18,103 nt of DNA from the NCBI GenBank assembly GCA_030672255.1, contig DAOVGU010000100.1:1-18103 (forward strand), given 5' to 3'. The notes under the pieces are model-generated. The model was given only the letters and a program-made list of their open reading frames with translations. It had not been told where the DNA came from and did not search any database. Origin of the DNA: a bacterium (GTDB taxonomy: Bacteria > Ratteibacteria > UBA8468). Positions 12,775-18,103 of the stretch are shown piece after piece (within the stretch, counting starts at the first letter, position 1; each line of letters begins with the position of its first letter). Position numbers and translations under genes: made by a program.

Positions 12775-13164
12775 ATGGCCAGAAAACCAAAATGGACTAC
12801 TGCAGCACCTGAGGAACTTAAGCAAATAGAAAAGGATAAGGTAGAGGTCAAATGTGCCTTTTGTAATGGAACAGGTAAGGACCCATTTGGACTACTTTCT
12901 CCATTGTCCAAGTGTCAGGTATGCGGGGGAAACGGCAAGCTGAGGATCGAGGGGCCAGTTGCCAAGTGCAAATTCTGCAGTGGTTCGGGAGTTCAGCCCT
13001 ATACTACAGACAAGCTTCATTGTATAGCCTGTGGGGGTAAAGGGGTTGTTACTAAGATCTCTCCATCAAAGGAATGTCCTACTTGCGGGGGAAACGGGCT
13101 ATATCTTTCAGAATATAGACAACCTTGCCCCAAATGTAAAGGCCAGGGAGTTGTAGCTAAATGA
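12775..13164 (+). CDS. DnaJ-type cysteine-rich protein with six CxxCxGxG motifs, no J domain
   Basis: The 129-residue protein has six CxxCxGxG-type motifs, starting at C27 (CAFCNGTG), C47 (CQVCGGNG), C65 (CKFCSGSG), C83 (CIACGGKG), C101 (CPTCGGNG) and C118 (CPKCKGQG). DnaJ itself has four, which bind two zinc ions; six would allow three. There is no J domain, no Gly/Phe linker and no C-terminal substrate-binding domain. In DnaJ this region binds unfolded substrate and helps hand it to DnaK. Given the J domain on GvpF1 and the dnaK at 17264, the two DnaJ functions appear split over two proteins here. An excellent ribosome binding site comes from leader copy 3. Confidence 0.82.
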   Translation: MARKPKWTTAAPEELKQIEKDKVEVKCAFCNGTGKDPFGLLSPLSKCQVCGGNGKLRIEGPVAKCKFCSGSGVQPYTTDKLHCIACGGKGVVTKISPSKECPTCGGNGLYLSEYRQPCPKCKGQGVVAK

Positions 13165-13173
13165 GGAGGTAAG

Positions 13174-13527
13174 GTGGAGGCAACTAAAGATTACGAGAGA
13201 AGTAGTGGAACTCTGGTTGATGTAATAGACCGCATTCTGGATAAGGGTTTAGTAATCAATGCCGATATTACCGTTTCTATCGCCGGGGTTGAGCTACTTG
13301 GTATAAAGATAAGGGCAGCTTTGGCTTCATTTGAGACTGCCGCTAAATACGGTCTGGAGTTTCCTAGCGGAACCAATGTAGAAACTGCCGCCTGGAAAGA
13401 GGCTATAGTAGGCAAAGAGGAATGTCCTCAATGCGGTAAGCGAGTACCAGTAGAAGAACTTATAAACACCGGTTGTCCTTGGTGTGGCTGGATATCTGCC
13501 AAGGCAAAAGGGATAAAGGCAGAGTAA
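13174..13527 (+). CDS. GvpA/J-family gas vesicle protein with C-terminal zinc ribbon
   Basis: Residues about 10-62 form a GvpA-family domain: SSGTLVDVIDRILDKGLVIN then ADITVSIAGVELLGIKIRAA and a final helix, matching the helix-strand-strand-helix GvpA/J/M fold. Appended is a zinc ribbon with C84, C87, C101 and C104 (CPQCGKR, GCPWCGW), spacing CX2CX13CX2C. Main-shell GvpA proteins do not carry such a domain, so this is more likely a J- or M-type minor subunit or nucleation factor. However, it is the only short GvpA-family gene in the window. It starts at GTG 13174, after GAGGAGG and nine bases beyond the preceding stop. The same ribbon is found at 13863 and 16051. Confidence 0.82.
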   Translation: MEATKDYERSSGTLVDVIDRILDKGLVINADITVSIAGVELLGIKIRAALASFETAAKYGLEFPSGTNVETAAWKEAIVGKEECPQCGKRVPVEELINTGCPWCGWISAKAKGIKAE

Positions 13528-13591
13528 TAGCTAATTGGTGAGCGTTGAATAACAATTTAACCAGATCGACGAGTCAAAGGGAGAAAGCAGG

Positions 13592-13825
13592 ATGGAAGGT
13601 ATTGAGAGACAAGTTTTAAACATAATTAAGAAATTAGAGGAAGCCGATAAAGAGTCAGTAAGTTTTAAGTTAGGAGTCTCAGCAGAATATGCAGCTCAAA
13701 TTTGCTCCATTTTGGTTAAAGATGGATATGTTGAAGAAAACCCAAATGGCAAATTTAAACTTACGTCCAAAGGTAAAAAAATAACCAGCCCCGTTAGAAC
13801 AAAAAAGCCGTTTATTAGATGGTAA
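13592..13825 (+). CDS. Small winged-helix protein
   Basis: A 77-residue near-duplicate in layout of the protein at 2258: ERQVLNIIKKLEEAD (helix 1), ESVSFKLGVS (helix 2), AEYAAQICSILVKDGY (recognition-like helix), wing GKFKLTSKG and tail ITSPVRTKKP. The tail is coded by CCCCGTTAGAAC (13789-13800), matching the arm of the gvpF3 palindrome. The 60 bases in front hold ATCGACGAG and AAAGGGAG, perhaps a decayed 3' end of the structured leader. Four such winged-helix genes spread over one cluster suggest a role tied to vesicle assembly or to controlling it. Which of these is not visible. Confidence 0.7.
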   Translation: MEGIERQVLNIIKKLEEADKESVSFKLGVSAEYAAQICSILVKDGYVEENPNGKFKLTSKGKKITSPVRTKKPFIRW

Positions 13826-13862
13826 GAAAAAAGGGCTATTTTTGAGAGGGGGATAAGATTTT

Positions 13863-14276
13863 ATGGAGAAGAAGGGTAGATTTAGTAACCTTAATTTTTT
13901 AGGTATTCCCATAGACCCTACCTTGGGAGTGGGAGATAAGGCTTTAGACCATGTGGATGAATCAATAGAAGCCGAAAAGAGAAAAGAAGCAGTTTCTAAA
14001 TATTGGATGCGTTGCCCTTCTTGCGGGAAGAAAGTAGTTAAGAAAGAGTTAATTAAGAAAGGCTGTTATGCCTGTGGCTGGAAAGGAACAGAAGAGGAGA
14101 TAGAATTAGCCCAAGTTAAGCAGAAGAGTCAGGCGAGTTCCACTGTACTTAAAAGAGAAGATACGCACTCATATTGGACAAATTGTCCTGAGTGTGGGAG
14201 ACAGGTAGTTAGAGAGGAGTTAGAGGAAAGAGGTTGTTTTATTTGTGGATATAAGCCTGAGGCAGAAGCCAAATAG
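13863..14276 (+). CDS. Protein with two CX2CX13CX2C zinc ribbons
   Basis: The 137-residue protein has a short N-terminal region (NFLGIPIDPTLGVGDKALDH) that I do not recognise. Two zinc ribbons follow, at C51, C54, C68 and C71 and at C108, C111, C125 and C128, joined by a charged linker. Both ribbons read CPxCGxxVVxxEL...GCxxCG and have exactly the spacing of the ribbons on the two GvpA-family proteins at 13174 and 16051. A four-fold recurrence of one ribbon type across three neighbouring genes suggests a shared binding partner, or homotypic contact bridging these proteins. ATG 13863 follows an AGGGGG site. No catalytic motif is seen. Confidence 0.75.
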   Translation: MEKKGRFSNLNFLGIPIDPTLGVGDKALDHVDESIEAEKRKEAVSKYWMRCPSCGKKVVKKELIKKGCYACGWKGTEEEIELAQVKQKSQASSTVLKREDTHSYWTNCPECGRQVVREELEERGCFICGYKPEAEAK

Positions 14277-14286
14277 GAGATGAAAT

Positions 14287-14850
14287 ATGGCAGAAAAGAA
14301 GAAGGAAGAAAAAGAGGAAGAGGGTGTAACCGGAGGAATTCTTAAAGGAATTGGCAAAATAATTCCCGGATTAGGAGGATTAATTAAAAGTTTAGAGAAA
14401 TCTCCCGCTTTTAAAGAAAAACTTAAAGAGGTTGATAAGGAGGTGGAACGCAAGATAAAAGAGGCCCCTTTAAAAAGGACCGAAGGAAGACCTTCCCATA
14501 TCCCCGGTGGTATCCCTCCAGGTGTGAGAGGAAGAGAGGTTGGCAAGAAACCCTTTATTAAAAAAGGAACTGTAGGTGCACAACCTGAAGCCCCACCACC
14601 TGAGCCTAAAGAAAGACCAGTAGATATCTTTGATGAGAATGACCATATTAAAATAGTAGCTGAGATTCCTGGGGTTGAAGAGAAGGATATAAAAATCGAT
14701 TTAGAGAAAGATAAACTTAGTTTATCAGTAGATATTCCTGAGCGTAAATATCATCAGGAATTAAATCTACCTTGCGAACCTAAAGGGAAATTAGAGAAAT
14801 TATATAAAAACGGAATCCTGGAAGTGAAAATAATGAAGAAGCAAGGATGA
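14287..14850 (+). CDS. gvpH: GvpH-like gas vesicle protein with Hsp20 domain (second copy)
   Basis: The 187-residue protein has the same plan as that at 2598: a Lys/Glu N-terminus, a Gly/Ile segment (GGILKGIGKIIPGLGGLIKS), a Pro- and Gly-rich linker (about 70-110) and an alpha-crystallin domain (about 112-187) with VDIFDENDHIKIVAEIPGVE and the ending YKNGILEVKIMKK. The linker is longer and more proline-rich than in the first copy. Small heat-shock proteins hold aggregation-prone clients without ATP and pass them to Hsp70. Two diverged copies in one cluster suggest separate clients or mixed oligomers. GGAGATGAA precedes ATG 14287. Confidence 0.8.
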   Translation: MAEKKKEEKEEEGVTGGILKGIGKIIPGLGGLIKSLEKSPAFKEKLKEVDKEVERKIKEAPLKRTEGRPSHIPGGIPPGVRGREVGKKPFIKKGTVGAQPEAPPPEPKERPVDIFDENDHIKIVAEIPGVEEKDIKIDLEKDKLSLSVDIPERKYHQELNLPCEPKGKLEKLYKNGILEVKIMKKQG

Positions 14851-14860
14851 GCCACCAAGT

Positions 14861-14933
14861 GTCATTCCGAGGCATTAGCCGAGGAATCTCAAAGAGATTG
14901 CCACGAGCCAATTCCATTGGCTCTCGCAATGAC
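14861..14933 (+). repeat. Palindromic intergenic repeat (GTCATTGCGAG family), copy before gvpK
   Basis: GTCATTCCGAGG (14861) and CTCGCAATGAC (14923-14933) are the imperfect outer arms. Inner hairpins are GAATCTC-AAA-GAGATT (from 14884) and GAGCCAAT-TCC-ATTGGCTC (14905-14923). It fills the gap between the second gvpH-like gene and gvpK, where no promoter or gene is evident. Confidence 0.7.
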
Positions 14934-14949
14934 TTCGTCATTTTTAATT

Positions 14950-14964
14950 GGAACGTAGTGACAG
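14950..14964 (+). promoter_or_regulatory. Leader motif of gvpK, variant of the gvpF1 mini-hairpin site
   Basis: GGAACGTAGTGACAG immediately precedes ATG 14965. It matches GGAGCGAAGCGACAG before gvpF1 at 12 of 15 positions. Two of the differences change an outer G-C pair of the mini-hairpin to A-T (GCGAAGC to ACGTAGT). There is no better ribosome binding site here. Confidence 0.4.
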
Positions 14965-15297
14965 ATGCCTATTGATATTCACGAAGACAACTTAAAGCAC
15001 GGACTTTTAGGTTTAGTTGTTGCTATAGTAGAGATAATCAGGGATGCGCTTAAACATCAGGCTTTAAGGCGTATGGAAGGTGGCAGCTTAAAAGATGAAG
15101 AGGTGGAAAGGTTAGGAAGTGCTCTTGAGGAAATTGATATCGCCATTGACCAGATGAAAAAAGAGCAGGGAATCAGCGATACTGTTAAATCAGTGAGGGA
15201 TGGACTGGATGATATCGTGGATGATGTCTTGGACCCGATGGTAAATCCGGAGAGATGGGCCAAAGAAGCAGAAAAGAAGGAGATTCAACATGGCTGA
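14965..15297 (+). CDS. gvpK: Gas vesicle protein GvpK
   Basis: GvpK is a conserved minor assembly protein. The 110-residue sequence has the usual amphipathic first helix (NLKHGLLGLVVAIVEIIRDAL), the conserved HQALRRMEGGSLKDEEVERL turn and helix, and the later EIDIAIDQMKKEQGI and VRDGLDDIVDDVLDPM parts. The length is normal for bacterial GvpK. Its final 8 bases overlap the start of the following gvpF/L gene, so the two are translationally coupled, an order commonly seen in gvp clusters. Confidence 0.92.
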   Translation: MPIDIHEDNLKHGLLGLVVAIVEIIRDALKHQALRRMEGGSLKDEEVERLGSALEEIDIAIDQMKKEQGISDTVKSVRDGLDDIVDDVLDPMVNPERWAKEAEKKEIQHG

Positions 15298-16051
15298 AGG
15301 AAGGTATGTTTATTGTATTGCTGGGAATTCTAAAACAACTTGTTTAGGCAAAATTGGGGTGGAAGAGAATGAGGTTTACACTATTCCTTATCAGGATATA
15401 TCAGCTGTAGTTCATAACTGCCCTGCTGAGCCATATAAGTCAGAGGATAAGGAATTGGTGAAAAAATGGGTTATCACCCATGAAGAAGTTATTGAGGCAG
15501 TTCAAGAGAAATTAGGGACAGTTTTGCCCTTGGGGTTTGATACGATAATTAAAGCCGATGAGGCCGAAGATGCCCAAGAGAAGGTTAAAGATTGGTTAAA
15601 AGAGGATTACCAAAAATTAAAAGAGAAACTAAATAAAGTAAAAGGCAAGGCTGAATACGCGGTGCAAATTTCCTGGGATGCTAAGGTCATTACCAAGAAA
15701 CTTATAGAAAAGGACAACGAACTTAAAAAATTAGACCAGGAGATTAAGTCTAAGCCAAAAGGTGTTGCTTATATGTATAAGCAGAAGTTAGAAAAGTTAT
15801 TAAGGAACAAACTTGGAGAAGAAGCGAACAAATGTTTCAAGAACTTCTATGATAAGATTAAGGGTTGCGTTGATGAAATTAAGGTGGAAAAGTTAAAAAA
15901 AGAGGAAGAGCCAAGGCAGATGCTTATGAGCTTATCCTGCCTCAAGGATAAAGTTAATAAAACTTTAGGGGATGAACTGGAGAAAATAAGTAATATGGAA
16001 GGTTTCTTTGTTGAATTTACTGGGCCTTGGCCACCCTATTCATTTGTGTAA
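15290..16051 (+). CDS. GvpF/L family gas vesicle protein (fourth paralogue)
   Basis: A 253-residue GvpF/L with GRYVYCIAGNS at the start, EVYTIPYQDISAVVHNCPAE, THEEVIEAVQEKLGTVLPLG and FTGPWPPYSFV at the end. Its middle is a long charged helix (about 100-215). It stops directly after PPYSFV, lacking the last strand seen in the other paralogues (NLVIKW, ELVIILEE). The truncation comes from the TAA that overlaps the next gene's ATG by one base. It is the most diverged of the four and sits with gvpK, so it may be the GvpL equivalent; sequence alone does not settle that. Confidence 0.85.
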   Translation: MAEGRYVYCIAGNSKTTCLGKIGVEENEVYTIPYQDISAVVHNCPAEPYKSEDKELVKKWVITHEEVIEAVQEKLGTVLPLGFDTIIKADEAEDAQEKVKDWLKEDYQKLKEKLNKVKGKAEYAVQISWDAKVITKKLIEKDNELKKLDQEIKSKPKGVAYMYKQKLEKLLRNKLGEEANKCFKNFYDKIKGCVDEIKVEKLKKEEEPRQMLMSLSCLKDKVNKTLGDELEKISNMEGFFVEFTGPWPPYSFV

Positions 16052-17163
16052 TGGAACCGGTTCGAGATTGGAAAGGTAGAGCTACTTTAGTTGATTTACT
16101 GGATAGGGTTTTTGATAAGGGAGTAGTAATTCATGCTGACCTTATTATTTCGGTATCAGGGATTCCTCTGATTGGCGTTAACTTAAGGGCTGCCCTGGCC
16201 GGAATGGAGACAATGCTGGAATATGGAATGATGCAGGATATGGATATTAAGACCCGAATGTGGGAAGCTCAGCATAGGAAGAATAAGCAGGTTTCCTTGA
16301 TGGAGGGAGAAGAAGTTGTCCTTAATATGTTTGGTTCTTATTACTATATGAAAGGAATCTATAACGCCTGGAAATCAGGGAGGTTTTACCTTACTAATCT
16401 GCGGCTTTTACTTTATCAGCAGGATATTGCTGAAATAGTCTTTGAGACCCCACTTGATAAGATAAAAGCCATAGCAGTGAGAAGAGAAAAATCTTTTACA
16501 GGCAAAGACAGAGATATTTTGCATCTATATCTTGAAGGGAAAAAGGTAGCCCGGTTAAACGTCTTAGAGACCGAGCAATTTAGGCAGAACATCGAGCGTT
16601 TAGTGAGGAAGGCCGGAGTAACCTTAGATAGGCAGTTGCCCGAAGAGGAACTCGATGAAAGAACAAACTCCTTTTTAATGGAGGGAGAAAAGGTCTCTTG
16701 CAAAGGAAAAATGTGGTACCTGATGCCAAAGAGCGGAATTATAGCTGAGACCTGGAGACCCGGTCACCTTTATCTTACCAGCAGAAGATTGTGCTGGTGG
16801 AATGATTTTGATAAAAGAATAGTTTTCCAGACTCTTATAGATAGGATTAGTGGCTCCACTGTAGAGATAAAGAATATAAGTCCGGTATTAAAAGACGAAG
16901 AGGTATTGGATGTAATTTACAATAATAATGGAGCCAAAGCCGTAGCCAGTTTCTCTGGGAAAGAAACGGATGAATGGAAGAAGGTACTTATCCAGCTTGT
17001 ATCCGGTGAAATTAAAGCTAAAGAGGATAAAGATAAAGAGAAAGAGACCTGCCCACAGTGTGGAAAACAGGCTTCGGCAAAAGAGTTATTAGAAAAGGGT
17101 TGCCCAAACTGTAACTGGGTCAGCCCGAGACTCAAGAAGAAATTAGCACAGGTAGCTAAATGA
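16051..17163 (+). CDS. GvpA/J-family domain fused to two PH/GRAM-like domains and a zinc ribbon
   Basis: This 370-residue protein begins with a GvpA-family domain (about 10-62: TLVDLLDRVFDKGVVIHADL, then SGIPLIGVNLRAALAGMET). Two related beta-rich domains follow at about 84-190 and 208-318, each with GE(E/K)V...GS/GK..Y and a G-x-x-YLT-x-RL-x-x core (RFYLTNLRLLLY, HLYLTSRRLCWW), typical of bacterial PH/GRAM-like folds. A zinc ribbon with C334, C337, C351 and C354 ends it. PH/GRAM domains usually bind membranes or protein surfaces, so this subunit could anchor or tether a vesicle or its nucleus. ATG 16051 shares one base with the previous stop; the frame continues upstream but without a better start. 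I know of no standard gvp protein with this layout. Confidence 0.78.
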   Translation: MEPVRDWKGRATLVDLLDRVFDKGVVIHADLIISVSGIPLIGVNLRAALAGMETMLEYGMMQDMDIKTRMWEAQHRKNKQVSLMEGEEVVLNMFGSYYYMKGIYNAWKSGRFYLTNLRLLLYQQDIAEIVFETPLDKIKAIAVRREKSFTGKDRDILHLYLEGKKVARLNVLETEQFRQNIERLVRKAGVTLDRQLPEEELDERTNSFLMEGEKVSCKGKMWYLMPKSGIIAETWRPGHLYLTSRRLCWWNDFDKRIVFQTLIDRISGSTVEIKNISPVLKDEEVLDVIYNNNGAKAVASFSGKETDEWKKVLIQLVSGEIKAKEDKDKEKETCPQCGKQASAKELLEKGCPNCNWVSPRLKKKLAQVAK

Positions 17164-17175
17164 TTCTCAATTACT

Positions 17176-17245
17176 CGTCATTGCGAGGAACGATAGCGAC
17201 GAAGCAATCCCAAAGAGAGATTGCTTCGCTTCGCTCGCAATGACG
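17176..17245 (+). repeat. Palindromic intergenic repeat (GTCATTGCGAG family), copy before dnaK
   Basis: CGTCATTGCGAG (17176-17187) and CTCGCAATGACG (17234-17245) are perfect 12-base arms, with an inner GAAGCAATC (17201-17209) and GATTGCTTC (17219-17227). It is the best preserved of the four copies and fills most of the 100 bases before dnaK. There is no T-run for termination. Confidence 0.85.
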
Positions 17246-17250
17246 GAAGT

Positions 17251-17263
17251 GGAGCGAAGCGAG
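17251..17263 (+). promoter_or_regulatory. Ribosome binding site with mini-hairpin leader of dnaK
   Basis: GGAGCGAAGCGAG directly precedes ATG 17264 and is the same string as at 6018 before gvpF1, apart from its end. GCGAAGC can form a mini-hairpin. No heat-shock operator (such as a CIRCE-like inverted repeat) is visible before this dnaK. Confidence 0.4.
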
Positions 17264-18103
17264 ATGGTAATAGGAATAGATTTGGGCACTACTTTTTCCG
17301 TAGCCGCCTTTATGGACAATGGGAGGCCTGAGATTATACCCAATAGCGAAGGCGGAAGGCTCACTCCTTCAGTGGTTGCCTTTGCTAACCACGGAAGGCA
17401 ATTAATAGGTAGTCTTGCCAGAACTCAGGCAGTTGCAAATCCGGAACGTACCATTGCCTCTATTAAACGTCGGATGGGCACCGATTATGAGATAGAAATT
17501 GATAGAGGAAAATTTAATCCGCAACAGATATCCGGCTTAATTCTTCGCAAAGTTAAGGAGGACGCGGAAGAGTTTTTAAGTGAGAAGATAGAGAAAGCGG
17601 TAGTCACAGTGCCTGCATATTTTAATGACAATCAACGCCAGGCAACTATGGAGGCAGGTGTTCTTGCCGGCTTAGAGGTAATGCGGATTATAAATGAACC
17701 CACCGCTGCCTCCCTGGCTTACGGCTTACATAAACAGGATGTACACTATATTTTAATATGGGATTTAGGGGGAGGGACTTTTGATGTATCCATTTTAGAA
17801 TTGGGCAATGGTGTATTTGAGGTAAAGGCGGTAGGAGGCAATACCCATCTTGGTGGAGATGACTGGGACCAGAGGATAATAGATTATCTCGCGGATAAAT
17901 TTCAGAGACTCCATAAAATTGACGTAAAAAAAGATAAGATAGCTTTACAGCGGTTGAAGGAAACTTCAGAGAAGGCAAAAAAAAATCTCTCCACAAAAAT
18001 GTTTACCGATATTAAAATCCCATTTCTCTGGCAAGAAAAGGATCTGCGTCTGACTCTTGGCAGAGAGCAGTTTGAAGAGTTGACCAGGGATTTATTAGAA
18101 AAA
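17264..18103 (+). CDS. dnaK: Hsp70 chaperone DnaK, N-terminal 280 residues (3' truncated by window edge)
   Basis: The visible 280 residues are the Hsp70 nucleotide-binding domain: phosphate loop 1 IGIDLGTTFSVAAF (3-16), NSEGGRLTPSVVAF, VTVPAYFNDNQRQAT, INEPTAASLAYGL (143-155) and phosphate loop 2 WDLGGGTFDVSIL (166-178), then HLGGDDWD. All expected ATP-binding residues in these motifs are present. Substrate-binding domain and lid lie outside the window. Its position at the end of a gvp cluster that also encodes a J domain on GvpF1 and a lone DnaJ zinc-finger protein suggests a vesicle-dedicated Hsp70 rather than the housekeeping one. The missing grpE and dnaJ neighbours and missing heat-shock operator support that, but the right flank is unseen. 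Confidence 0.9.
   Translation, partial: MVIGIDLGTTFSVAAFMDNGRPEIIPNSEGGRLTPSVVAFANHGRQLIGSLARTQAVANPERTIASIKRRMGTDYEIEIDRGKFNPQQISGLILRKVKEDAEEFLSEKIEKAVVTVPAYFNDNQRQATMEAGVLAGLEVMRIINEPTAASLAYGLHKQDVHYILIWDLGGGTFDVSILELGNGVFEVKAVGGNTHLGGDDWDQRIIDYLADKFQRLHKIDVKKDKIALQRLKETSEKAKKNLSTKMFTDIKIPFLWQEKDLRLTLGREQFEELTRDLLEK

Noticed and set aside
13528..13591. Possible promoter before the winged-helix gene at 13592
   Set aside because: TTGGTG and AT-rich strings can be picked out, but no convincing -10/-35 pair at normal spacing is present.

Overview
The window is one long, single-direction (+ strand) gas vesicle (gvp) gene cluster. About 26 tightly packed genes lie between a broken upstream reading frame at the left edge and a dnaK that runs off the right edge. 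Strong AGGAGG-type ribosome binding sites, GTG as well as ATG starts, moderate-to-low GC and many short palindromic intergenic repeats suggest an uncultured bacterium. The repeats resemble those that litter genomes of candidate-phylum lineages such as Omnitrophota or Desantisbacteria; that placement is a guess, and an archaeon is not strictly excluded because the Cdc48 is archaeal-looking.

Layout. 1-3190: tail of an upstream gene, gvpN, a seven-repeat TPR protein, two small winged-helix proteins, a remnant of a third, an Hsp20-domain GvpH-like protein, and a good intrinsic terminator. 3209-5740: a zincin-type metallopeptidase four bases upstream of a full Cdc48/VAT AAA+ unfoldase. 5741-9828: a structured leader repeat, a 32-residue lysine-rich peptide gene, three gvpF/L paralogues (the first carrying a C-terminal J domain), gvpG, a small zinc-ribbon protein, a winged-helix gene overlapping gvpO, and gvpO. 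9829-12695: a composite palindromic repeat, a tandem ArsA/Get3-type ATPase and a second, heptad-repeat-bearing GvpG. 12672-17163: a third leader copy, a DnaJ-type cysteine-rich protein without a J domain, a GvpA/J-family protein with a zinc ribbon, a winged-helix protein, a double zinc-ribbon protein, a second GvpH-like Hsp20, gvpK, a fourth gvpF/L, and a GvpA/J-PH-PH-zinc ribbon fusion. 17176-18103: palindromic repeat and the first 280 codons of dnaK.

How the genes may work together. Known gvp assembly genes (N, F/L, G, H-like, K, O and the A/J family) are interleaved with a dedicated protein-handling set: Hsp70, a J domain fused to GvpF, a detached DnaJ zinc finger, two small heat-shock proteins, a Get3/ArsA-like ATPase, Cdc48 and a metalloprotease. 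The simplest inference is a self-contained system for keeping the very hydrophobic gas vesicle subunits soluble, delivering them to the growing shell, and extracting or destroying failures. A zinc ribbon of constant spacing (CX2CX13CX2C) recurs in three of the proteins and may be the shared docking tag. No small canonical GvpA is in the window.

The most unusual non-coding signal is a roughly 97-base leader repeated three times in the same orientation, each ending in AGGAGG a few bases before a start codon. Its two hairpins are preserved by compensatory base changes, and its stems can pair in mutually exclusive ways. Two different palindromic repeats have also inserted in frame into the same surface loop of two gvpF paralogues.
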